DNA of 64,000 bases from Ruthenibacterium sp. (lineage in GTDB: Bacteria > Bacillota > Clostridia > Oscillospirales > Ruminococcaceae): the NCBI GenBank assembly GCA_020025235.1, contig JAHHSL010000001.1, forward strand, positions 62,001 through 126,000. Reading direction: 5' to 3'. Both the position numbers and the translations under genes were made by a program. A model generated the notes under the pieces. The model ran no database searches. It was not told the DNA's origin and worked only from the letters and a program-made list of their open reading frames with translations. This document shows, in pieces, positions 7,661 through 14,838 of this stretch. How positions within the stretch are numbered: the stretch's first letter is position 1; every line of letters begins with the position of its first letter.

Positions 7661-8629
7661 ATGATGGATTACAAAGGTCACAAATGTGCCGCTTGCCACA
7701 AGCTTCTGACAGAGCATGATGATATTGTCATCTGCCCTGAATGCGGCGCACCTTATCACAGAGAATGTTATGCAAAGGAAGGCCGCTGCGTCTTCAGCGA
7801 AAAACATAAAAGCGGTTTTGAATATGTACCGCCCGAGGCAAAGCCCGACGTCAATTCCGGTGCCGACTGCCCGATCTGCCCCGCATGCCATGCGCAGAAC
7901 CCGCCCGACACCCTGTTCTGCGAACACTGCGGCCAGCCTCTGCCGCCTTCGTTCGGCCCGCAGATGAACGCCGGTCCTGCCGGCCCGCAGTACAATCCGC
8001 AGTTCAACCAGACGCCCTCGGGTGCCGATTTCCAGTACGCGCAGGCAAATGTGATGAATCAGCTGCACCTTGCCAAGGAATATGACGGTATTTCCACGAC
8101 GGACTGGATGGAATACATCGGCAATTCCGCACCGTATTATCTGTACCAGTTCCAGACGATGAACGAAACCGGCAAAAAGACAAGCTTCTGCTGGAGCGCC
8201 GTTCTACTGCCTGAATTTTACTTTTTCTACCGCAAGATGTGGGGCTGGGGTGCGCTTGCCGCGCTGGTCATGATCCTGATCAGCATCCCGTCGATGCTTT
8301 CGATGCTGGCAATGCTGGGCGTTCCGCTTGCTCTTCCTCTTTCCGCATCCGCCCTTTCTGCCATGAACACCGCAGCCATGGTGCTCAACTGGGGGCTTCG
8401 CATCTGCGCCGGACTGTTCGCATTTCATCTGTACCGCAAAAGCGCTGCAAAGCAGATCCTCGCGATCCGGGCACGGCACGACGGCGATGAAGCAGGCTAC
8501 CGCACCGAACTGCACCGCCGCAGCGGCCCTTCCCGCGTTTCTGTGGTCGTGATCTGCGCCGCGCTCATCATTTTCAGCCTGATTTTGAGCTATGTGCTCG
8601 GCCCGCAGCTTGCCGCTGTATACTTCTGA
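7661..8629 (+). CDS. RING-finger/zinc-ribbon membrane protein (Prok-RING plus DUF2628-like)
   Basis: 322 residues. Cys9, Cys12, Cys25, Cys28, His33, Cys36 and Cys43 form a prokaryotic RING-like zinc site. A second zinc ribbon (CPACHAQNPP...CEHCG) lies near residues 72-91, followed by a Pro/Gln-rich linker. The C-terminal half holds about four hydrophobic segments beginning WSAVLLPEFYFFYRKMWGWG, resembling DUF2628. Function is unknown; a membrane quality-control or assembly factor is conceivable. GGAGG with a 10-base spacer precedes ATGATG. It lies just upstream of galU on the same strand. Confidence 0.78.
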   Translation: MMDYKGHKCAACHKLLTEHDDIVICPECGAPYHRECYAKEGRCVFSEKHKSGFEYVPPEAKPDVNSGADCPICPACHAQNPPDTLFCEHCGQPLPPSFGPQMNAGPAGPQYNPQFNQTPSGADFQYAQANVMNQLHLAKEYDGISTTDWMEYIGNSAPYYLYQFQTMNETGKKTSFCWSAVLLPEFYFFYRKMWGWGALAALVMILISIPSMLSMLAMLGVPLALPLSASALSAMNTAAMVLNWGLRICAGLFAFHLYRKSAAKQILAIRARHDGDEAGYRTELHRRSGPSRVSVVVICAALIIFSLILSYVLGPQLAAVYF

Positions 8630-8681
8630 ACCTTCGGGATACAGAATCCCTGTTAAATCATAAACCAAGGAGTTGTCACTT

Positions 8682-9554
8682 ATGCAGAAAATTCGCAAAG
8701 CCGTTATCCCGGCTGCCGGTCTTGGCACGCGCGTACTGCCTGCCACCAAAGCAATGCCGAAGGAGATGCTTCCGATCGTGGACAAGCCCGCGATCCAGTA
8801 TATCGTAGAAGAAGCGGTTGCCGCCGGGATCGAGGAGATCCTGATCATCACCAACCGCGGCAAGGGCATCATGGAGGATCATTTCGACCGTGCGCCCGAG
8901 CTGGAGGCCGGACTGATGAAGCCCGGAAAGGAAAAAATGCTGGAGGAAGTCCGCTCCATTGCCAACCTTGCCGACATTTTCTTCCTGCGCCAGAAAGAGA
9001 CTAAGGGGCTTGGCCACGCCATTCTGAAAGCACGCGCCTTTACGCAGGATGAGCCGTTTGTTGTGCTGTACGGCGACGACGTCATCATGGGCGAAGATCC
9101 GGTTGCCGCACAGCTGTGCCGCGCATACGAACAGTACGGCAAGGCCTGCGTCGGCATCAAGGAAGTAACGCCCGAAGCGATCCAGCGCTACTCCTCCATG
9201 AAGCTCACGCATCTGGAAAACAATCTTTACAACATCACCGATATGATCGAAAAACCCGCTCCCGGTCAGGAATTCAGCCTGTTTTCCATTCTGGGACGCT
9301 GCCTGCTGACGCCGGAGATCTACGATATTCTGGAACACACCGCACCGGGCGCCGGCAACGAGATCCAGCTGACAGACGCCATGGCAGAGCTTGCCCGCCG
9401 CAGCGGCATGACGGGTGTCGATTTCACCGGCAAGCGCTATGATATGGGCAATAAGCTGGGTGTGATGCAGGCGCAGGTGGAAACCGCGCTTCGCCATCCG
9501 GAAATCGGCAGTGATTTCCGCGAATACCTCAAAGAGCTTGCAAAAACGCTTTAA
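8682..9554 (+). CDS. galU: UTP--glucose-1-phosphate uridylyltransferase
   Basis: 290 residues from the ATG at 8682, chosen because AAGGAG (8667-8672) lies 9 bases before it; the in-frame TTG at 8673 directly abuts the SD. The nucleotidyltransferase signature AAGLGTRVLPATKAMPKEML (residues about 9-28) is present, as are the GDD-type metal site (LYGDDV) and the C-terminal RYDMGNKLG. It makes UDP-glucose for glycolipids, exopolysaccharide and wall polymers. A terminator follows that overlaps the next promoter. Confidence 0.95.
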   Translation: MQKIRKAVIPAAGLGTRVLPATKAMPKEMLPIVDKPAIQYIVEEAVAAGIEEILIITNRGKGIMEDHFDRAPELEAGLMKPGKEKMLEEVRSIANLADIFFLRQKETKGLGHAILKARAFTQDEPFVVLYGDDVIMGEDPVAAQLCRAYEQYGKACVGIKEVTPEAIQRYSSMKLTHLENNLYNITDMIEKPAPGQEFSLFSILGRCLLTPEIYDILEHTAPGAGNEIQLTDAMAELARRSGMTGVDFTGKRYDMGNKLGVMQAQVETALRHPEIGSDFREYLKELAKTL

Positions 9555-9587
9555 ATCGCCCTGAATTACACATTTGTGCAAATTTAC

Positions 9588-9628
9588 GCCGCATCCGTGC
9601 AAAGTTTTACTTGACGGATGCGGCTTTT
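9588..9628 (+). terminator. Terminator of galU
   Basis: GCCGCATCCGT (9588-9598) pairs with ACGGATGCGGC (9614-9624), 15-base loop, then TTTTCT. Its 3' arm contains the -35 of the rpsF promoter. Confidence 0.8.
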
Positions 9629-9640
9629 CTATTGTATAAT
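9611..9640 (+). promoter_or_regulatory. Promoter of rpsF-ssb-rpsR
   Basis: -35 TTGACG (9611-9616), 18-base spacer, -10 TATAAT (9635-9640). The -35 is embedded in the galU terminator hairpin. Confidence 0.75.
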
Positions 9641-9646
9641 TAGATG

Positions 9647-9716
9647 CTTGCTGTGAAACAGTAAGTAATCCTTACCCCTTTACCGGGGTCTTATGTCCAG
9701 AAGGAGGTGTACAGAA
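9647..9716 (+). promoter_or_regulatory. rpsF leader, possible S6:S18 autoregulatory element
   Basis: About 70-base untranslated leader with a hairpin ACCCC-TTTACC-GGGGT directly before the SD AAGGAGG. The operon (S6, SSB, S18) is the classical target of S6:S18 feedback through a CCG-containing leader structure, and an ACCGG occurs in this loop. The match to the known motif is only suggestive. Confidence 0.35.
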
Positions 9717-10022
9717 ATGGCAAAGTATGAAACCATGCTGATTACCACCGCTACTCTTGACGAGGAAGCAACTGCCGCTCTTGTCGGTAAGTTCAAGTCC
9801 CTCATCGAAGCGAATGGTACGATCGATTCTGTCGAGGATTGGGGCAAGCGTCGTCTTGCATACCCGATCAACAAGGAAAATGACGGTATCTACACTCTGA
9901 TCAACTTCACGAGTGAGCCCGATTTCCCTGCTGAGCTCGACCGCGTTTACAAGATCACCGACGGCGTGCTGCGTTCTATGATCGTAGCTAAGGAAGAAGT
10001 TGAAGCAACGGAGGCAAAATAA
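9717..10022 (+). CDS. rpsF: 30S ribosomal protein S6
   Basis: 101 residues starting MAKYETMLI at 9717, with AAGGAGG nine bases upstream; the longer open frame begins inside the leader and lacks an SD. It contains the S6 core (VEDWGKRRLAYPI; YKITDGVLRSMI). S6 binds 16S rRNA together with S18, encoded two genes downstream. The stop codon overlaps the ssb start (TAATG), giving tight coupling in the rpsF-ssb-rpsR operon. Confidence 0.96.
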   Translation: MAKYETMLITTATLDEEATAALVGKFKSLIEANGTIDSVEDWGKRRLAYPINKENDGIYTLINFTSEPDFPAELDRVYKITDGVLRSMIVAKEEVEATEAK

Positions 10023-10498
10023 TGCTTAATGTTGTCGCTTTAATGGGTCGTCTGATTGCCGACCCTGAACTTCGTCAGACCCCGAACGGAATTGCAACCT
10101 GCACGTTCCGTATTGCCGTTGACCGCAATTTTGCACGCGCCGGCGAAGAGCGCAAGGCCGATTTCATTGATATCGTTGCCTGGCGTCAAACTGCTGAATT
10201 TGTTTGCAAATACTTCCATAAAGGAAGCCTCATTGCCGTGGATGGTTCGATCCAGACACGCAATTACGAGGATCGCAACGGCAACAAGCGCACTGCGTTT
10301 GAAGTTGTTGCAAACAATATCAACTTTACCGGCGAAAAAAGCAGCAGCCAGGGCAATTATGCTCCGGGCGGCTACGCAGCTGCGCCTGCACAGGCTCCTG
10401 CTGCGCGTCCCGCTGCTCCTGCAGCACCGGTCAGCTATGCATCCGGCAGCGCCGATGATTTTGCAGTGATCGACGACAATGAAGATCTGCCGTTCTAA
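10022..10498 (+). CDS. ssb: Single-stranded DNA-binding protein
   Basis: 158 residues. The OB-fold occupies about 1-108 (MGRLIADPELRQTPNG, FIDIVAWRQTAEF). A flexible Ala/Pro-rich linker follows, then the acidic tip DDNEDLPF that recruits replication and repair partners. It sits between rpsF and rpsR, the standard bacterial arrangement, and starts one base before the rpsF frame ends. Confidence 0.96.
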   Translation: MLNVVALMGRLIADPELRQTPNGIATCTFRIAVDRNFARAGEERKADFIDIVAWRQTAEFVCKYFHKGSLIAVDGSIQTRNYEDRNGNKRTAFEVVANNINFTGEKSSSQGNYAPGGYAAAPAQAPAARPAAPAAPVSYASGSADDFAVIDDNEDLPF

Positions 10499-10539
10499 GG
10501 AGCTTGCTGCTCCGACACTTTGATAAGGAGGAAAACACT

Positions 10540-10797
10540 ATGGCTTTTGATAGAGATCGTCAGGACAGCCGTGGTGGTCGTCCCCGCGGACGCCGCAAGA
10601 AGGTTTGCAGCTTCTGCGTTGATCGTGTCGACCACATCGACTACAAAGATATTCCCCGTCTGCGCAAGTACATTTCCGAGCGCGCGAAGATCATTCCCCG
10701 CCGCGTTACCGGTACCTGCGCTTACCATCAGCGTCAGCTGACTGTCGCCATCAAGCGTGCACGTCACGTTGCACTGCTTCCCTATGTGAGCGACTAA
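10540..10797 (+). CDS. rpsR: 30S ribosomal protein S18
   Basis: 85 residues from the ATG at 10540, with AAGGAGG upstream; the longer frame extends into the intergenic spacer. The Cys pair in KVCSFCVDRVDHIDYKD suggests a zinc-binding type of S18. The C-terminal half is basic (RRVTGTCAYHQRQLTVAIKR). S18 forms the S6:S18 heterodimer on the small-subunit platform. Last gene of the operon, ended by a good terminator. Confidence 0.96.
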   Translation: MAFDRDRQDSRGGRPRGRRKKVCSFCVDRVDHIDYKDIPRLRKYISERAKIIPRRVTGTCAYHQRQLTVAIKRARHVALLPYVSD

Positions 10798-10810
10798 TCA
10801 ACACGCACAA

Positions 10811-10842
10811 AAACAGCACGGTTTTTACCGTGCTGTTTTTTT
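10811..10842 (+). terminator. Terminator of rpsF-ssb-rpsR
   Basis: AACAGCACGGT (10812-10822) / ACCGTGCTGTT (10827-10837), then a run of T. Confidence 0.92.
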
Positions 10843-11429
10843 ATGTTCTTTTTTACGTATTCACTGCACTGTTTTTTTTGCATATCGGTTGCCGGATGCG
10901 TCCGGTGCAGTTCTTTTCCGATGCGCCGTGCACAAAACGGACCGCAGTTTTCTCGGGGCTTCCAAAACACATCGCCGCTTTTGGGGCAGCGCCTTGCCGG
11001 AAACCGCTCGCAACAATGAGATCGGCAGTCTTTCTTTCGTTGCAGCGGGATGCATCCCGCTTCACAAAGCATCCTGCGGCATCACAGCGGCTTTTTGCAG
11101 TATTCCCGTGAAAGAACACATCTATTTTCAAAAAGCGCGCACAGCGCAAATTCACGCCGCTGCAGGCAGCTTTGCTTTCCCGTCCGATCGTCTGTTTCGG
11201 CATCAAGGTGCGGCAGGTTGCCGAAGCCGCCGTGCCGATGCCCAGCAGGCGGTCATCCGCCTGCTGCACCGTTCGATCATACCGTTCGCGCATCATACTG
11301 ATATTGTGCAGACCGTCTGCATATCCGGTATGATTACCGTGCAAAACGGTATCACGCCCGCCCTGCCGCTTTTGGAAGGCGATCCCGCTTCCACGGAATC
11401 CGTACCGCCGGCTCAAGCCCGTCCGAAGC
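10843..11429. other. 587-base gene-free region rich in hairpins
   Basis: No recognisable protein or RNA family. Open frames exist on both strands (a TTG-started minus frame from 11431 and a plus frame from 10889), but neither has an SD and the translations resemble nothing I know. Strong inverted repeats: ACTGCAC/GTGCAGT (10863-10911) enclosing CCGGA/TCCGG; a perfect 16-base palindrome at 11045-11060; a 10-bp tetraloop stem at 11243-11266; a nested hairpin at 11292-11334; ACCGT/ACGGT at 11336-11350. It could be a structured RNA, a decayed gene or a small repeat element. Confidence 0.5.
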
Positions 11430-11473
11430 AAAAAACAGCCCCCTCTGAGACATGCTCAGAGGGGGCTGTTTTG
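11430..11473. terminator. Terminator of the CD1247-type gene (bidirectional)
   Basis: AAAACAGCCCCCTCTGAG (11432-11449) pairs perfectly with the arm at 11455-11472, with T-runs on both strands. Confidence 0.9.
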
Positions 11474-11492
11474 CATTTTCTTTTAAAAAGGA

Positions 11493-11954
11493 TTATTCCT
11501 CATCCTCTTTGTCGCCGCAGCAGCAGCCGCAGCCACAGCCGTCTTCGTCGTCTTCGCCAAAGTCGATTTCAAACTTCGTGCCGCATGCCGGGCATGCCAG
11601 GTCTTCGTTTGCCAGCATATCCTCGTCTACGCAGACAACTTCGCCGCACTGCGGGCAGGTGATCTCATACAGGCCTGCCTCGTACTCGTCGTCATAATCC
11701 TCGTCTTCGTCGTCCTCTTCCTCGTCGTCATCATCTTCGGACAGGAAATCTTCAACGTCTTCCAGGTCTTCGCTGATTGCGTCCACTTCGTCATACAGCG
11801 TATCCAGATCTTCGTCCACGACCGTGACTGCTTCTGCCATTGCTTCCAGTGTATCCACGATCGCACTGAGCAGCTTGCCTTCCTTTGTTGTGGCGTCAAA
11901 ATCCATGCCTTCCATCATACCTTTGATGTAAGCTACTTTTTCTTTCATTTCCAT
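11493..11954 (-). CDS. CD1247 N-terminal-domain, acidic zinc-ribbon protein
   Basis: 153 residues. Residues 1-70 are helical and acidic and match the clostridial 'CD1247 N-terminal domain' proteins. A highly acidic stretch (about 70-95) is followed by a four-Cys zinc ribbon (CPQCG...CPACG, about 101-128) and a Cys-rich, acidic tail with seven Cys or so near 140-147. No enzymatic motif. It lies directly after efp, and such linkage suggests a translation or metal-related role, which is inference. SD AGGAGGG precedes the ATG. Confidence 0.78.
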   Translation of the reverse strand: MEMKEKVAYIKGMMEGMDFDATTKEGKLLSAIVDTLEAMAEAVTVVDEDLDTLYDEVDAISEDLEDVEDFLSEDDDDEEEDDEDEDYDDEYEAGLYEITCPQCGEVVCVDEDMLANEDLACPACGTKFEIDFGEDDEDGCGCGCCCGDKEDEE

Positions 11955-11985
11955 GGGGTTTCCCTCCTGTTAAATTGATTTAGAC

Positions 11986-12024
11986 AAACAGGCAAGGCCG
12001 ATCAAAGAGCCTTGCCTGTTTTTT
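11986..12024. terminator. Hairpin between efp and the CD1247-type gene
   Basis: Perfect 13-bp stem, AAACAGGCAAGGC (11986-11998) with GCCTTGCCTGTTT (12009-12021). The T-run is strong on the plus strand but short on the minus strand, so for the minus-strand operon it is probably a leaky terminator. Confidence 0.6.
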
Positions 12025-12031
12025 CAAAGAA

Positions 12032-12589
12032 TTATACGCGCTCCATGTATTCGCCCGTACGGGTATCAATACGGATCATTTCGCCTTCGTCGATGAAGAG
12101 CGGCACCATGATTTCTGCGCCGGTTTCCAGCGTAGCGGGTTTCAGCGTGTTGGTTGCCGTGTTGCCCTTGAAGCCCGGCTCGGTCTTTGTAACCTGCAGC
12201 TCAACAAAGTTCGGTGCTTCCACTGCGAAAACAGAGCCCTTGTAGCTGAGGACCTTGCACACTTCATTCTCTTTCACGAACTTGAATGCATCGCCCAGCT
12301 CGCTTTCGTTGACGGGAACCATTTCATAGGTTTCGTTATCCATGAAGTAGTACAGCTCGCCGTCCTGATAGGAATAAGCCATTTCGCGGCGTTCAATGAA
12401 TGCCGTGGGGAATTTGTCGCTGGGGTTGAACGCTTCTTCGCGGATCGCTCCGGTCATTACATCCTTATACTTTGTACGAACAAAAGCTGCGCCCTTGCCC
12501 GGCTTAACATGCTGAAAATCAACAACGGTATAAACCTTGCCGTCTCTTTCAAAAGTTACGCCTTTACGAAAATCGCTTGCAGAAATCAT
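12032..12589 (-). CDS. efp: Translation elongation factor P
   Basis: 185 residues with the three-domain EF-P fold. The loop PGKGAAF places Lys32 at the tip that reaches the peptidyl-transferase centre, and the C-terminal signature ATLETGAEIMVPLFIDEGE is present. EF-P rescues ribosomes stalled at polyproline. No epmA/epmB modification genes are nearby, and the Lys32 context resembles the Firmicute type rather than the lysylated one. GGGAGG precedes the ATG. It has its own promoter downstream of the Xaa-Pro peptidase. Confidence 0.96.
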   Translation of the reverse strand: MISASDFRKGVTFERDGKVYTVVDFQHVKPGKGAAFVRTKYKDVMTGAIREEAFNPSDKFPTAFIERREMAYSYQDGELYYFMDNETYEMVPVNESELGDAFKFVKENEVCKVLSYKGSVFAVEAPNFVELQVTKTEPGFKGNTATNTLKPATLETGAEIMVPLFIDEGEMIRIDTRTGEYMERV

Positions 12590-12666
12590 GAATGGTTCCT
12601 CCCAATATTAATCCCGGCCGCCACGGACATCAGACACCGGGCATACCAGTTCAGTTTACTATTATG

Positions 12667-12695
12667 ATTTTACACAATCTATGGCTTTTTTGCAA
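12667..12695 (-). promoter_or_regulatory. Candidate promoter of efp
   Basis: -35 TTGCAA (12690-12695), 17-base spacer, -10 TAAAAT (complement of 12667-12672). Confidence 0.6.
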
Positions 12696-12773
12696 GTGCT
12701 TTTGCTTAAAAACAGCCATTTTATCCGCTTTCCGCCTTTTTTTCTGCGGAATCAGACCCCTTTTATTCTTTGT

Positions 12774-13844
12774 TTACAGAATAATCAGTTCTTTTGTTGT
12801 TTTGCCCGGAATCTCGATCCCGTCCTCGCGGATGAAAATCGTATCCTCGATGCGGACGCCGAATTTGCCCGGCAGGTAAATGCCCGGTTCGATCGTCATG
12901 ACCATACCCTCGCGCACCACATCCGTGCATTTGGTGCTGAAACGCGGATTCTCGTGGATCTCGATACCGACAGCGTGGCCGAGCCCGTGGCCGAAGCAGC
13001 CCTCATAACCCGCAGCATAGATGATATCGCGTGCCACCTTATCCACTTCGCAGCCCTTATAGCCCGCCTTTGCAAATTCACAGCAGGCAAGCTGCGCCTT
13101 CAGTACGGTATCGTACACTTTGCGCTGTTCGTCGGATACATGTCCCACAGCGACGGTACGCGTCATATCCGAGCAGTATCCGTCCACGTTCGCGCCGAAG
13201 TCCATGGTGACAAAGTCGCCTTCTTCGATGCGCTTTTCGCCGGGGACGCCATGCGGCAGGCTGGTCTTTGCGCCGGAGATGAAAATGGTGTCGAACGCAA
13301 GCTTTCCTGCGCCGTGGCTCTTCATGAACATTTCCATTTCAAGCGCCGCGTCAATTTCGCGCACGCCCGGCTTGATGAAGCCCAGGATATGCTCAAAGCA
13401 GGCGTCGGTAATGGCCTGTGCGCGGCGGATCGCATCAAACTCTTCCGGTGCTTTGATCGCACGGATCTGGTCCACGGTGTCCGACAGGACCTTCGAGGTA
13501 TCCACCTCTACGCCCGGCAGTGCCTTGATGACGCTGTCTGCATAAGCAAGCGTCGCTTTGTTTTCCATATAAAGATGCTTGACCTGATGTGCGCTGAGGA
13601 TATCGCGCACCTGCTCCAGAGCGTTTTCCTCCAGAACGACCGTCACATCCTTTACGGTTGCCTGTGCGATCTCGATATAGCGGGAATCAATGATGAAATA
13701 GGTTTCATCCGGCAGGATCAGAACGGTTCCGGCATCCCCGGAATCAAAATTCAAAAAATAAAAACGGTTTACATCCGTAGAAATCAACGCCGCTTCAAAG
13801 CCGGACGGCATTGCGGCAATCAGTCGATCAGTACGCTGTTTCAT
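12774..13844 (-). CDS. M24-family Xaa-Pro aminopeptidase
   Basis: 356 residues. An N-terminal creatinase-like domain (1-130) precedes a pita-bread catalytic domain. The five metal ligands are visible: Asp in VTMDFGANVDGY, Asp in CSDMTRT, His in GHGLGHAVG, Glu in MTIEPG and Glu in VRIEDT. This is the YqhT/YpdF-like Xaa-Pro peptidase commonly found upstream of efp in Firmicutes. It releases the N-terminal residue from peptides with proline in second position. Cytoplasmic; co-directional with yqeG and efp. Confidence 0.92.
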   Translation of the reverse strand: MKQRTDRLIAAMPSGFEAALISTDVNRFYFLNFDSGDAGTVLILPDETYFIIDSRYIEIAQATVKDVTVVLEENALEQVRDILSAHQVKHLYMENKATLAYADSVIKALPGVEVDTSKVLSDTVDQIRAIKAPEEFDAIRRAQAITDACFEHILGFIKPGVREIDAALEMEMFMKSHGAGKLAFDTIFISGAKTSLPHGVPGEKRIEEGDFVTMDFGANVDGYCSDMTRTVAVGHVSDEQRKVYDTVLKAQLACCEFAKAGYKGCEVDKVARDIIYAAGYEGCFGHGLGHAVGIEIHENPRFSTKCTDVVREGMVMTIEPGIYLPGKFGVRIEDTIFIREDGIEIPGKTTKELIIL

Positions 13845-13886
13845 GTTTTCAGAACCCTTCTTTCAGTATTGGCGGCAGCGGAAAAT

Positions 13887-14426
13887 TTATGCATCCGGCT
13901 CAACGGCATCGGATTTTCCTTCCACGAGCTGCCCGCCCTTTTTATAATACCGCTCCAAAACCGGTTTTTCAAGCATGCGTTTCAATCGGATCGTCGGTTT
14001 TGTATCCTCGTGCATCGGACGCACCAGAAACATCCGGATCCCGTACAGGTTCGCACCGAGGGAATCGGTATAGATCTGGTCACCGACAAGCGCTGCTGCG
14101 CCTTTTTCAACGCCCATGGCGCGGCGGGCGCGCCACAGTCCAAACGGGGACGGCTTGCAGCAGAAAGCCCTGTAATCCAGCCCCACGCGCTTTGCAAACG
14201 GTTCCACGCGCGCGGGCATATTATTGGAGGCGATCGTCATCTTGATGCCGGCTGCGCGCATGCGCTCCAGCCACTGTGCCACATCCGGCGGCAGCTCCTG
14301 GCTGCCATGCGCTGTCAGTGTGTTGTCAACATCCAGAATCAGCCCCTTGATCCCGCTGTGTTCCAAAAACTCCGGCGTGATGCTGCTGATACGATCGAAC
14401 ATTACCGTTGGCATAAACAAAGCCAT
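13887..14426 (-). CDS. YqeG-family HAD phosphatase
   Basis: 179 residues. HAD motif I is DVDNTL (about residue 32-37), motif II is near IASNN, motif III is at CKPSPFG and motif IV at ALVGDQIYTD: the YqeG subgroup of HAD-IIIA phosphatases. Substrate unproven. AGGGG lies 7-10 bases upstream of the ATG, and a TATAAT is visible 20 bases upstream without a clear -35. First gene of a minus-strand run leading to the Xaa-Pro peptidase and efp. Confidence 0.88.
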   Translation of the reverse strand: MALFMPTVMFDRISSITPEFLEHSGIKGLILDVDNTLTAHGSQELPPDVAQWLERMRAAGIKMTIASNNMPARVEPFAKRVGLDYRAFCCKPSPFGLWRARRAMGVEKGAAALVGDQIYTDSLGANLYGIRMFLVRPMHEDTKPTIRLKRMLEKPVLERYYKKGGQLVEGKSDAVEPDA

Positions 14427-14483
14427 AGACGATCCCCTCTCCTGATTATACGGTGTACGGTGCTGCTTTGCGCGGCAGGAATA

Positions 14484-14517
14484 AAAAAAGCGGGCCTTTT
14501 TTCAAAGGCCCGCTTTG
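14484..14517 (-). terminator. Terminator of rpsU
   Basis: AAAGCGGGCCTTT stem with AAGGCCCGCTTT followed by TTTTTTAT on the minus strand. Confidence 0.92.
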
Positions 14518-14545
14518 TTTGCTTACTTACCGCGTGTCCGCTGAT

Positions 14546-14722
14546 TTATTTATACTTACGCTTGCGGGCAGCTTCAGATTTCTTCTTGCGCTTCACAGAC
14601 GGCTTCTCGTATGCCTCGCGTTTACGCACTTCAGCAAGCACACCGGAGCGTGCGCAGGAGCGTTTGAAACGACGCAGTGCGCTGTCCAGCGATTCATTGT
14701 CTTTTACTCTGATTTCCGACAT
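14546..14722 (-). CDS. rpsU: 30S ribosomal protein S21
   Basis: 58-residue basic protein, read directly from the sequence. It begins MSEIRVKDNESLDSALRRF and ends in the lysine/arginine-rich SEAARKRKYK. Length and composition are those of S21. GGGAGGGAC precedes the ATG. It is flanked by its own strong promoter and terminator, so it is a monocistronic gene between leuS and yqeG. Confidence 0.96.
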   Translation of the reverse strand: MSEIRVKDNESLDSALRRFKRSCARSGVLAEVRKREAYEKPSVKRKKKSEAARKRKYK

Positions 14723-14788
14723 CTTTGTCCCTCCCTTAAAAATGAGGTAGGCGCCGGCCCCCCTCTATACGGGAAACTGACTTTCATA

Positions 14789-14818
14789 ATTATACTATAA
14801 CAAAGGTTCACCTGTCAA
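14789..14818 (-). promoter_or_regulatory. Promoter of rpsU
   Basis: -35 TTGACA (complement of 14813-14818), 18-base spacer, -10 TATAAT (complement of 14789-14794); both hexamers are consensus. Confidence 0.85.
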
Positions 14819-14838
14819 TATCTAATTGCACACATATT

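Noticed and set aside
10853..11431. Minus-strand frame of 192 codons (and plus-strand frame from 10889) in the hairpin-rich gap
   Set aside because: The minus frame starts at TTG inside a terminator's flank with no SD; neither translation matches a family I recognise. Kept only as a note in the region entry.
12681..14750. 689-codon open frame on the plus strand
   Set aside because: Antisense to the Xaa-Pro peptidase, yqeG and rpsU, all well supported. It is His/Arg/Phe-rich in the manner of shadow frames and has no SD.
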